A stretch of DNA of 64,000 bases from Bacteroidales bacterium (GTDB lineage: Bacteria; Bacteroidota; Bacteroidia; Bacteroidales; UBA932): the NCBI GenBank assembly GCA_023227835.1, contig JALOCI010000011.1:1-64000 (forward strand), given 5' to 3'. The notes under the pieces are model-generated. The model did no database searches, had not been told where the DNA came from, and saw only the letters and a list, made by a program, of their open reading frames with translations. The translations under genes and the position numbers were made by a program. Below, piece after piece: positions 26,329 through 33,718 of the stretch; positions within the stretch are counted from its first letter, which is position 1, and every line of letters starts with the position of its first letter.

Positions 26329-27948
26329 ATGGCACAGACAATCTCCAGAAGAAATTTCTTAAAAGGTTCGGTTGTGGCAGGAGCCTCACTCGGTCTTAGT
26401 TTTTATGACTCCAATAAACTCGGGGTAAATAATCAATTTGACACTATCATCTCAAACGGAGTGATATACTCGGGAGACGGGAGTCAACCGGTGAAGGGCT
26501 CGGTAGGTATAAAGGATGGAAAAATTGCCGCGATTGGAAATATCGGCGATAGTGCGGATCAGATTATAGATGCAAAAGGAATGGCTGTCTCTCCGGGTTT
26601 TATAGACATTCACTCTCATACTGACGGAAATATAAGATATGCACAGCTTGGAGACAGCAAGATATACCAAGGGATAACAACTGACGTTAGCGGTAACTGT
26701 GGAGAGAGTGTTTTCCCTCAGAGTGAGTGGAAGAGTATCTCCGATTATAACGAGGAGATAGAGAGGATGAAAATCGGGATCAATATAAGAAGCTATATTG
26801 GTCAGGGTACCCTTAGACATATAGTAATCGGTGATAATGACGTACCAGCCACCAAAGACGATGTAAAAAAAATGAAATATCTTTTGGAGGAGGAGCTGGA
26901 GAAGGGAGCCATAGGCATAACATGCGGTCTGGAATACACTCCGGGCTCTTATGCCACAAATGATGAGATTGTCGAGCTTCTGAAAGTGGCAGCCAGGCAT
27001 GACAAGACCTTTGCAATACACATGAGGAATGAGGATAACAGGGTTGAGGAGGCTCTTGCAGAGACTATAGATATGGCAAGAAAAGCCAAGGTCAGATTAC
27101 AGGTGTCACACCTGAAAGCTCAGAATGAGGCCAATTGGTATAAGGCTCCCAAATTGATCAAGCAGATTGAGGATGCGAGAAATTCCGGAATGGACATTGC
27201 TTTTGACAGGTATTCGTATAACGCATTTTCAACAGGCATGTCTATATTTATTCCACTGAAGTACCGTCAGGGAACTACAGACGAGATTATTGCCCGCATG
27301 AAGGATGATGTTCAGGAAAAGGAGATAGCAAAATATGTAAATAATAAGCTGGAGCAGCTTGGCGGGGCTAAAAATGTAATGGTTACATCGGCCAAGACTC
27401 CGGAAAACAGAAAATTCATCGGTTACAATGTTGAGGAGTGTGCAAATATGACAAACCTTTCCAATTGGGAGTTTATGAAAAAGATATTAATTGAGGAGCG
27501 GTTGATTGTTGACATCGTAGGATTCTCAATGAACGAGGATAATCTGAAGATGTTGCTCTCTCATCCGTTAGGGATGCCTATCACAGATTGCAGCGTGTAC
27601 TCTCCTGTAGGAAAGCTTGCCGAGAATATGCCTCACCCGAGGGCTTACGGTTCATTTACACGGTTTGTAGGTAAATATTGCCGTGAAGAGAAGCTTATGG
27701 ATCTCAGTTCTGCAATTAAAAAATGTACATCTCTTCCGGCTTCGAGAATCGGGCTTAAGAACCGCGGCCTTATTCAGGTGGGCTATATGGCCGATTTGCT
27801 GGTGTTTAATCCGGATACAATAATCGATAGGGCTACTTATGCGGAACCTCACCAATACTCTACAGGCATAGAGCATATAATTGTAAATGGTGTCTGGACC
27901 ATAGCAAACGGAATGCCTACAGGAGAATTCGGCGGAAGGGCAAGCTAA
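26329..27948 (+). CDS. Tat-exported D-aminoacylase-type amidohydrolase
   Basis: This 539-residue protein begins with a twin-arginine signal (SRRNFLKGSVVAGASLGLSF), so the folded enzyme goes to the periplasm. The amidohydrolase barrel has metal-binding H95 and H97 in GFIDIHSHTDGN. Further signatures are SGNCGESVFP, GLEYTPGSYATNDEI, VSHLKAQNE and a C-terminal KNRGLIQVGYMADLLVFNPD typical of the N-acyl-D-amino-acid deacylase family. The substrate cannot be told from sequence. Its stop overlaps the convergent phoH stop by 4 bp. Confidence 0.9.
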   Translation: MAQTISRRNFLKGSVVAGASLGLSFYDSNKLGVNNQFDTIISNGVIYSGDGSQPVKGSVGIKDGKIAAIGNIGDSADQIIDAKGMAVSPGFIDIHSHTDGNIRYAQLGDSKIYQGITTDVSGNCGESVFPQSEWKSISDYNEEIERMKIGINIRSYIGQGTLRHIVIGDNDVPATKDDVKKMKYLLEEELEKGAIGITCGLEYTPGSYATNDEIVELLKVAARHDKTFAIHMRNEDNRVEEALAETIDMARKAKVRLQVSHLKAQNEANWYKAPKLIKQIEDARNSGMDIAFDRYSYNAFSTGMSIFIPLKYRQGTTDEIIARMKDDVQEKEIAKYVNNKLEQLGGAKNVMVTSAKTPENRKFIGYNVEECANMTNLSNWEFMKKILIEERLIVDIVGFSMNEDNLKMLLSHPLGMPITDCSVYSPVGKLAENMPHPRAYGSFTRFVGKYCREEKLMDLSSAIKKCTSLPASRIGLKNRGLIQVGYMADLLVFNPDTIIDRATYAEPHQYSTGIEHIIVNGVWTIANGMPTGEFGGRAS

Positions 27949-28904
27949 TCCTGCCTCTCCTTAGCCTCGCTTTTTTCGAAGGCTTCGACAATTTTTGTAA
28001 CAAGCGGGTGTCTTACAATGTCTCCCTTATCAAAGGTGATTATTGAGACACCCTTTATTTTTTTACATAATTCAATACCCTTGATTAGCCCGGAATCACT
28101 CTTTCTGGGGAGGTCAACCTGAGTTGCATCGCCTGTGACGACAAACTTTGAGTGATATCCCATTCGGGTGAGAAACATCTTAAGCTGACCTATTGTTGTG
28201 TTCTGTGCCTCGTCCAGTATTACAAATGCGCTTTCCAGAGTCCGGCCTCTCATATACGCCAGCGGGGCTATCTGAATCACTCCCTCTTCCATAAGTACTT
28301 CCAGTTTTTTTGCGGGAATCATGTCTCTCAGAGCATCGTATAGAGGCTGCAAATACGGGTCAAGCTTCTCCTTCATATCGCCAGGAAGGAATCCCAGACG
28401 TTCTCCGGCTTCTACAGCCGGCCTCGTAAGAACAAGCCTGCGTACCTCTCTGTTTTTGAGGGCCCTTACCGCAAGGGCTATTGCCGTGTATGTCTTTCCG
28501 GTACCTGCCGGACCGAGTGCAAAGATCAGGTCATTTTTATCATAATCCTCAACCAGTTTAATCTGATTTTGAGTTCTTGCTCTGATTATTTTTCCTTCTG
28601 TCCCGTATACTATTATGTTGCTGAAATCAGCCGGTGCACTATCATTCTCCTCTCTTTTTTCAAACAGGGAGGCTACATCAGCCTCGTTGAGGTGCATCTT
28701 CTTCTGTTTGATCTGAATCAGTCTTTGGACCTTTTCTTCAAAAACAGAGGTGTCAGCGGCGCTTCCCCGGACAAGTATTTCAGACCCTCTGGCTGTTACC
28801 TTCAGCTTCGGGAAAAAACCGCATAAAAGTTCGAAAAGCTTGTTGTTTACACCGTAAAACTCTACAGGATTTATTTCGTCAAGTATTATGATTCTCTCTG
28901 TCAT
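27945..28904 (-). CDS. phoH: PhoH family ATPase
   Basis: This 319-residue cytoplasmic protein has an N-terminal KH-like RNA-binding region (about 1-110) and a PhoH ATPase domain. Walker A is ALGPAGTGKTYTA, followed by LTRPAVEAGERLGFLPGD, Walker B FVILDEAQNTT and VVTGDATQVDLP. PhoH proteins are linked to RNA metabolism and phosphate or stress responses. The start ATG overlaps the stop of the upstream capA-like gene (ATGA, 28901-28904), indicating translational coupling. Confidence 0.95.
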   Translation of the reverse strand: MTERIIILDEINPVEFYGVNNKLFELLCGFFPKLKVTARGSEILVRGSAADTSVFEEKVQRLIQIKQKKMHLNEADVASLFEKREENDSAPADFSNIIVYGTEGKIIRARTQNQIKLVEDYDKNDLIFALGPAGTGKTYTAIALAVRALKNREVRRLVLTRPAVEAGERLGFLPGDMKEKLDPYLQPLYDALRDMIPAKKLEVLMEEGVIQIAPLAYMRGRTLESAFVILDEAQNTTIGQLKMFLTRMGYHSKFVVTGDATQVDLPRKSDSGLIKGIELCKKIKGVSIITFDKGDIVRHPLVTKIVEAFEKSEAKERQD

Positions 28905-29920
28905 TTTATTGTTTTAACATTTTTGTTCTGATACTCTTTCCCCGGAATTATCGTGAAATTTTTTCCGGACTCTCCGGGCCTTGAGGTAAATATTGTCCGG
29001 CACTCAGGTGCCAGGATTTTTTTATTCCCGGATATATCCTTGTATAGAAGGATTGTGGTGACGAGTCCGGTTCGGGTATTTGGAGCGGTCATGTTAGAGA
29101 TGGCGTTTCCGAGTGAGTAAAAAGTGATGTGTCTGATCTCTCCGTCTTCGTTTTGATATATTGTATAATCCTGAACAACATGGGGATGTGAGCCTATTAT
29201 AATGTCTGCCCCGTTTTCTTGCAGGATTTTCTCAATTTTCTCCTGGTTTGCATTGTGATTGAGAATGTATTCCACCCCCCAGTGCACACACGCAATTATA
29301 AAATCGGGATTCATCTCTCTGGCTCTTTTCAGGTCCGCTTTTATCCGGACAGTATCAAGCAGGTTTACCACATAGGGCTTAGGTATATGGTTCCCGTTTA
29401 CACCATACGTATAATTCAACATTGCTATCTTAATTCCCTTTTTCTCTAACAGCATAGGATGCCTTGCGTCCTTCTCTGCTTCTGTTCGGTAAATTCCCAG
29501 ATAATCGGCTTTGAGAGTGTCATAGAGTGCCATTGTCATTTCAAGGCCTTTTCTCCCCTTATCACAGATGTGATTGTTCGCCGTAAGGAAAATATCAATA
29601 CCGCTCTTTACAGATTCAGATAATAATGAGGCAGGAGAACAGAAAGCAGGATATCCGGTGTAGGGCAGAGGTCCGAATGTTGTCTCCATATTTGCTATTC
29701 TGATATCAACACTGTCAAAGATGCTCTTAAGACCTGAAAAATATGAGGAGTAATCATAGGAATCCGCTTGATTTATGCTTTTTCCCCTGATGCGGGCAGC
29801 ATCCAGTTGAGCCTTGTGCTGCATGATATCTCCCAGAAAAAGCAACTTCAGCGTATCTGCCTTATTGGGCAGGGGAGATGAGAAAAACAGCTGCAGGTAT
29901 ATAAAGAATAGAATTCTCAT
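28901..29920 (-). CDS. CapA-like metallophosphatase-fold protein (PGA_cap family)
   Basis: This protein of about 339 residues carries a short N-terminal hydrophobic segment (FFIYLQLFF) and a CapA/poly-gamma-glutamate-synthesis domain. Its motifs LLFLGDIMQH, NMETTFG, ANNHICDKG, CVHWGVEYI and GSHPHVVQDY are the metal-binding and core residues of the calcineurin-like fold. The family is named for capsule synthesis, but single copies outside cap operons, as here, have unproven roles. I use ATG 29920: a longer frame to 29986 would contain the promoter element at 29930-29937. It is coupled to phoH by a 4-bp overlap. Confidence 0.88.
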   Translation of the reverse strand: MRILFFIYLQLFFSSPLPNKADTLKLLFLGDIMQHKAQLDAARIRGKSINQADSYDYSSYFSGLKSIFDSVDIRIANMETTFGPLPYTGYPAFCSPASLLSESVKSGIDIFLTANNHICDKGRKGLEMTMALYDTLKADYLGIYRTEAEKDARHPMLLEKKGIKIAMLNYTYGVNGNHIPKPYVVNLLDTVRIKADLKRAREMNPDFIIACVHWGVEYILNHNANQEKIEKILQENGADIIIGSHPHVVQDYTIYQNEDGEIRHITFYSLGNAISNMTAPNTRTGLVTTILLYKDISGNKKILAPECRTIFTSRPGESGKNFTIIPGKEYQNKNVKTIK

Positions 29921-29929
29921 AAATTGTTT

Positions 29930-29937
29930 CAAATATA
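29930..29937 (-). promoter_or_regulatory. -7 element for the capA-phoH operon
   Basis: TATATTTG on the minus strand, 9 nt before the ATG at 29920, matches TAnnTTTG and sets the gene start. The mRNA leader would be very short. Confidence 0.5.
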
Positions 29938-29967
29938 CATTTATTTTTCTCTTATAGCTAAAATATG

Positions 29968-29975
29968 TACTTTTG
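29968..29975 (+). promoter_or_regulatory. -7 element for the SPOR lipoprotein/gcvT run
   Basis: TACTTTTG matches TAnnTTTG, 33 nt before the ATG at 30009. It is divergent from the element at 29930. Confidence 0.5.
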
Positions 29976-30008
29976 TTGATGTACAAATTTATTAATCATT
30001 AGCATATT

Positions 30009-30500
30009 ATGAGAAAATCTGTAATTATCTCACTGATTGTCGTAAGCATATTTTCTGTAACAGGCTGCGACTGGATTAGAGGTGAGCTTGGTATGCCGAC
30101 TTCCGCGGATATGGATGCTTACAGAAGCAGTAAATATGTCTCTAGAGTTGACACTTCGGTGATTCCGGTCACTGATTCCACATTGACAGATACTTTGTCA
30201 AAACAGCCAACAAGTGTTGTCTCTGCTCTGGATTCGGGTAAGACTGCAGTAGTGAAAAGATATTACATTGTAGCCGGCAGTTTCAAAGATTCTTCAAATG
30301 TGCTTAAGATGGAAGATATATTAAGGAAAAACGGATATATACCACTTTCTCTGGCCATGAAAAACGGTTTTACAATGGTGACAGCCGGAGCTTTTGATAC
30401 AGAGGCAGAAGCTGCCAGAGAGATGAGATTCCTGTTGGAAAAGGATTTTTCATCAGGGGATCTTTGGATTTACGACGCAAACACAAAAAAACATAAATAA
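30009..30500 (+). CDS. SPOR-domain lipoprotein
   Basis: This 163-residue protein has a lipoprotein signal with Cys20 (SVTGC), a serine/threonine-rich linker and a C-terminal SPOR domain (about 85-160, YYIVAGSFKDSSNVLKMEDIL and FTMVTAGAFDTEAEAAREM). SPOR domains bind denuded glycan strands at division septa. It is predicted to sit in the periplasm at the septum. It lies 18 bp upstream of gcvT, probably in one transcript, without an obvious functional link. Confidence 0.9.
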   Translation: MRKSVIISLIVVSIFSVTGCDWIRGELGMPTSADMDAYRSSKYVSRVDTSVIPVTDSTLTDTLSKQPTSVVSALDSGKTAVVKRYYIVAGSFKDSSNVLKMEDILRKNGYIPLSLAMKNGFTMVTAGAFDTEAEAAREMRFLLEKDFSSGDLWIYDANTKKHK

Positions 30501-30518
30501 CAGAGTTTATATACAACG

Positions 30519-31631
30519 ATGAAAACCACAGCATTTACAGAAAAACACATCGCTCTCGGCGCTAAGATGGTACCTTTCGCAGGTTACAACATGCCGGTAG
30601 AGTATGTAGGAATCAATGAGGAACATAATCACGTCAGAAGCGGAGTCGGAGTCTTTGATGTCTCTCATATGGGTGAAATTTGGGTTAAAGGTCCCAATGC
30701 GCTCCCGTTCCTTCAGTACACAACATCAAATGACGTATCGGTTCTTGTTCCCGGAAAGGTACAATATTCATGTTTCCCGAACGGAAAGGGCGGAATAGTT
30801 GACGATCTTCTGGTATACTGCATCGATAATGTGACATATTTGCTTGTTGTTAATGCTTCTAATGTTGACAAGGATTATGCTCACCTGTCATCAATCGCGC
30901 CAAAGTTCGGAATTACACCCGGCAAAGAGTTGTATAATGCTTCAGATGAGATATGCCAGCTTGCCGTTCAGGGACCTCTTGCCCTCAAAGCGATGCAGAA
31001 GATCTGTGACAAAAACGTTACCGATATGGAATACTACACTTTCCAGAAACTTAACATTGCAGGTATTAAGGATGCAATCTTCTCTACAACAGGTTATACC
31101 GGTTCAGGTGGGTGTGAGATATATGTAGCCAACGAGGATGCCGATAAGTTGTGGAATGCAGTATTTGAAGCGGGTAAGGAGTTTGATATAAAACCAATTG
31201 GACTCGGAGCAAGAGATACACTGCGCCTGGAGATGGGATTCTGCCTTTACGGAAATGATATCGATGATACAACATCCCCGATTGAAGCCGGACTCGGATG
31301 GATAACAAAATTCTCTGAGGCAAAGGGTGACTTCATTGACAAAGAGTATATGCTCAAGCTGAAAAATGAAGGAGTTAGTCGTAAATTGGTGGGGTTTGAA
31401 TTGGTTGATAAAGGAGTTCCAAGGCATGGATATACTGTATGTGATGCAGATGGCACAGAAATTGGTGTTGTTACATCAGGTACAATGGGTCCGGCAATAA
31501 AAAAGCCTGTAGGTATGGCTTATGTTGCTCCGGGATTCAGTAAGACCGGCAGTGAAATATTTATTAAAGTCAGAGATCGGCTCTTAAAGGCAGTTGTGGT
31601 TAAAATGCCTTTTTACAAGCCGCTCCAATAA
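30519..31631 (+). CDS. gcvT: Aminomethyltransferase (glycine cleavage T protein)
   Basis: This 370-residue folate-dependent enzyme transfers the aminomethyl group from lipoylated H protein to tetrahydrofolate. Family signatures include GAKMVPFAGYNMPVEY, GVGVFDVSHMGEIWVKG, GLGARDTLRLEMGFCLYGND and a C-terminal GYTVCDADGTEIGVVTSGTM barrel. The length is typical. The gcvH and gcvP genes are not in the window. It is followed 6 bp later by a small PAS protein. Confidence 0.96.
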   Translation: MKTTAFTEKHIALGAKMVPFAGYNMPVEYVGINEEHNHVRSGVGVFDVSHMGEIWVKGPNALPFLQYTTSNDVSVLVPGKVQYSCFPNGKGGIVDDLLVYCIDNVTYLLVVNASNVDKDYAHLSSIAPKFGITPGKELYNASDEICQLAVQGPLALKAMQKICDKNVTDMEYYTFQKLNIAGIKDAIFSTTGYTGSGGCEIYVANEDADKLWNAVFEAGKEFDIKPIGLGARDTLRLEMGFCLYGNDIDDTTSPIEAGLGWITKFSEAKGDFIDKEYMLKLKNEGVSRKLVGFELVDKGVPRHGYTVCDADGTEIGVVTSGTMGPAIKKPVGMAYVAPGFSKTGSEIFIKVRDRLLKAVVVKMPFYKPLQ

Positions 31632-31637
31632 TTTAGA

Positions 31638-31970
31638 ATGAGTGAGTTCAATTGGACAGAGGAGTTACAATGTGCCGTTACAGTATGTGACAAAGAGGCT
31701 AATGTAATTTATCAAAACGCCAAGGCTCGCAGGACATTTGAAAAGTATGGCAATCTTCAGGGTAAAAATCTGAAAGATTGCCATTCTTGCAAATCCTGGG
31801 AAATGATTCAGACAATGATTGGCGAAGGATCATCGAATACATATTCGATAGAAAAAAATGGTGTAAAAAAAATGATTCATCAGACCCCTTGGTTCCGTGA
31901 CGGTGAGGTTATGGGACTTGTTGAGTTTTCTATTGAAATACCTGAGAATATTCCACATATTAAAAGATAG
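31638..31970 (+). CDS. Small single-domain PAS protein
   Basis: This 110-residue protein is a lone PAS fold (VTVCDKEANVIYQNAKARRTF, then the GKNLKDCHSCKSWEMI helix, then IHQTPWFRDGEVMGLVEFS). The D-C-H motif with following residues resembles the CH motif of PAS domains found in DUF438 proteins. There is no output domain, so it would act through a partner, bind a small ligand or simply be an enzyme-like relic. It is embedded between gcvT (6-bp gap) and a VOC-family gene (4-bp gap), suggesting co-transcription. Confidence 0.82.
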   Translation: MSEFNWTEELQCAVTVCDKEANVIYQNAKARRTFEKYGNLQGKNLKDCHSCKSWEMIQTMIGEGSSNTYSIEKNGVKKMIHQTPWFRDGEVMGLVEFSIEIPENIPHIKR

Positions 31971-31974
31971 AAAA

Positions 31975-32349
31975 ATGGCAAAATTCAGATTTGTACACAA
32001 CAATATAAATGTGCACGACTTAGGTAAAAGTCTTGACTTTTACAAAGATGCCCTGGGTCTTTCAGAAGTAAGGAGAATAGCCCCTGAAGACGGCTCTTTT
32101 ATCATTGTTTATCTCTCTGACGGCTCTTCTGAGCATCAATTGGAACTCACATGGCTCAGAGATTGGGACAGAGCATATAATCTGGGAGACAATGAGTTTC
32201 ACCTTGCTTTCAGGACTGATGATTATGAAAGTGCACATCAGAAACATACTGCAATGCAGTGCATTTGCTATGAAAATCCCAAAATGGGGATATATTTTAT
32301 AACAGATCCTGACGGCTATTGGTTAGAGATATTGCCGACAAGAAAATAA
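31975..32349 (+). CDS. VOC-family (glyoxalase I-like) protein
   Basis: This 124-residue protein matches lactoylglutathione lyase-type vicinal oxygen chelate proteins: H8 in FVHNNINV, FYKDALGL, ELTWLRDW, FHLAFRT and a final YWLEILP supply the four usual metal ligands (His, Glu, His, Glu). It probably isomerises a methylglyoxal-thiol adduct, though Bacteroidota generally lack glutathione, so the thiol is uncertain. The ATG at 31975 is used; a longer frame from 31897 overlaps the PAS gene and has no family similarity. Confidence 0.9.
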   Translation: MAKFRFVHNNINVHDLGKSLDFYKDALGLSEVRRIAPEDGSFIIVYLSDGSSEHQLELTWLRDWDRAYNLGDNEFHLAFRTDDYESAHQKHTAMQCICYENPKMGIYFITDPDGYWLEILPTRK

Positions 32350-32367
32350 TCAATAAAAACCAAGATC

Positions 32368-33675
32368 ATGAATATAAGATCATTTTTGTCAGTATTAGTG
32401 TTGTTGCTTTTTCCTTTGGGTCTTTTTTCTCAGAATGAAACGACTGAAAGGTTAAAAAAGCATGTTGATGTTTTCACTTCAGATACCCTGATGGGCAGGA
32501 TGGCCGGCACACCTGGTGAGAAAAAGGCTTCACTCTATATTTATGATGAGTTTGTAAAAGCAGGAGTCGAGACTCTTTATGATATTAATGGTCAGCGCTT
32601 CTCGTTTCTGTCAACATTCGGGGATACAATATCATCTCAGAATGTTATAGGAATCATTGAAGGTTCTGATCCAAAGCTTAGAGATGAACTGATAATTGTT
32701 GGGGCCCATTACGATCATCTTGGCTTCAATAAGTTGTCCGTCAATGGAAAAACTGTCACACAGATTTTCAGGGGCGCAAACGATAATGCCTCCGGTACTG
32801 CAGTCATGATTGAAGTTGCCAGGGAATTGAGACGAATTGCCTTTGATCTTAAAAGATCTGTAATGGTGATTGCATTTGGGGCTTCAGAGACCTCACTTAC
32901 CGGTTCCTGGTATTTTCTTGACAACGCTGCCAAGTACAAAGATAAGATAAGGCTTATGATTAACATAGACCAGGTCGGAGTATCTCAGGGAGAGTACGAG
33001 CCCATGATATATACGGTTTTGCCATCACCCGAACTTATTGCTCTTTTAAAGGATGTATCCGAAAAGCCGGCGATGATATCTCCTGTTCTTAAAAGTGGAG
33101 ACACATTTTCGTCGGATTACAACAATTTCGTTACGAACGGTATACCTGCGGTTATGTTTACCACAGCATTAAAAAAACAGCTTCCGACTGACAGGGATAC
33201 ATCCGGAACTCTGGATTATGAAGGGATGACTGATTTGACATTTTTTATAGCATCCCTTGTACAAGAGGCTGCAAATATGGAGATAGCCCTTCCTGCCACA
33301 CCTCTGAAGGATAATCAGGAAGAGAGTGGTGAAAATGTAAAGAATCCAACATATACGATATATGATGTAGATAAAAGACCTTCTTTTCTAAACGGAGGGG
33401 AGAAGCAATTTCTGGACCGCTGGGTATATGACTATGTTAAATATCCTAAATCGGCCGTTGAGTCGGGTCTTCAGGGAAGAGTTGTTGTCGAGTTTATAAT
33501 TGAGAAAAACGGAGAGGTCTCATCTGTCAAAGTCGTGAAGTCTGCCGGAGATGCTTTGGATGCTGAGGCCGTAAAGGTAGTGGCCGCCTCGCCTAAGTGG
33601 AAACCGGGTATGAAGGGTGGTGCTCCCGTGCGTGTCAAGATGGCGATTCCGATAGAATTTAAACTGAGAAAATAG
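32368..33675 (+). CDS. Degenerate M28-family peptidase fused to a TonB C-terminal domain
   Basis: This 435-residue exported protein has a signal peptide (about 1-22), an M28 aminopeptidase fold (about 25-310) and a TonB/TolA C-terminal domain (about 350-435, KYPKSAVESGLQGRVVVEFI and WKPGMKGGAPVRV). Zinc-ligand positions H114 (GAHYDHLG), D139 (GANDNASG), E174 and D201 (NIDQVG) are kept. The usual catalytic glutamate, first E of the AEE-x-G motif, is Ser173 (GASETSLTGS). The last zinc-binding histidine, normally in a YHTPxDT-type motif, appears as Pro273 (QLPTDRDT). It is therefore probably catalytically inactive or altered. The gene lies 18 bp after the VOC gene. Confidence 0.85.
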   Translation: MNIRSFLSVLVLLLFPLGLFSQNETTERLKKHVDVFTSDTLMGRMAGTPGEKKASLYIYDEFVKAGVETLYDINGQRFSFLSTFGDTISSQNVIGIIEGSDPKLRDELIIVGAHYDHLGFNKLSVNGKTVTQIFRGANDNASGTAVMIEVARELRRIAFDLKRSVMVIAFGASETSLTGSWYFLDNAAKYKDKIRLMINIDQVGVSQGEYEPMIYTVLPSPELIALLKDVSEKPAMISPVLKSGDTFSSDYNNFVTNGIPAVMFTTALKKQLPTDRDTSGTLDYEGMTDLTFFIASLVQEAANMEIALPATPLKDNQEESGENVKNPTYTIYDVDKRPSFLNGGEKQFLDRWVYDYVKYPKSAVESGLQGRVVVEFIIEKNGEVSSVKVVKSAGDALDAEAVKVVAASPKWKPGMKGGAPVRVKMAIPIEFKLRK

Positions 33676-33686
33676 CAATTTTTGAC

Positions 33687-33694
33687 TACATTTG
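33687..33694 (+). promoter_or_regulatory. -7 element for leuS
   Basis: TACATTTG matches TAnnTTTG, 24 nt before the leuS ATG at 33719, and lies just past the stop of the preceding gene. Confidence 0.5.
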
Positions 33695-33718
33695 CCGTTT
33701 GAAATATTTAAACGTAAA

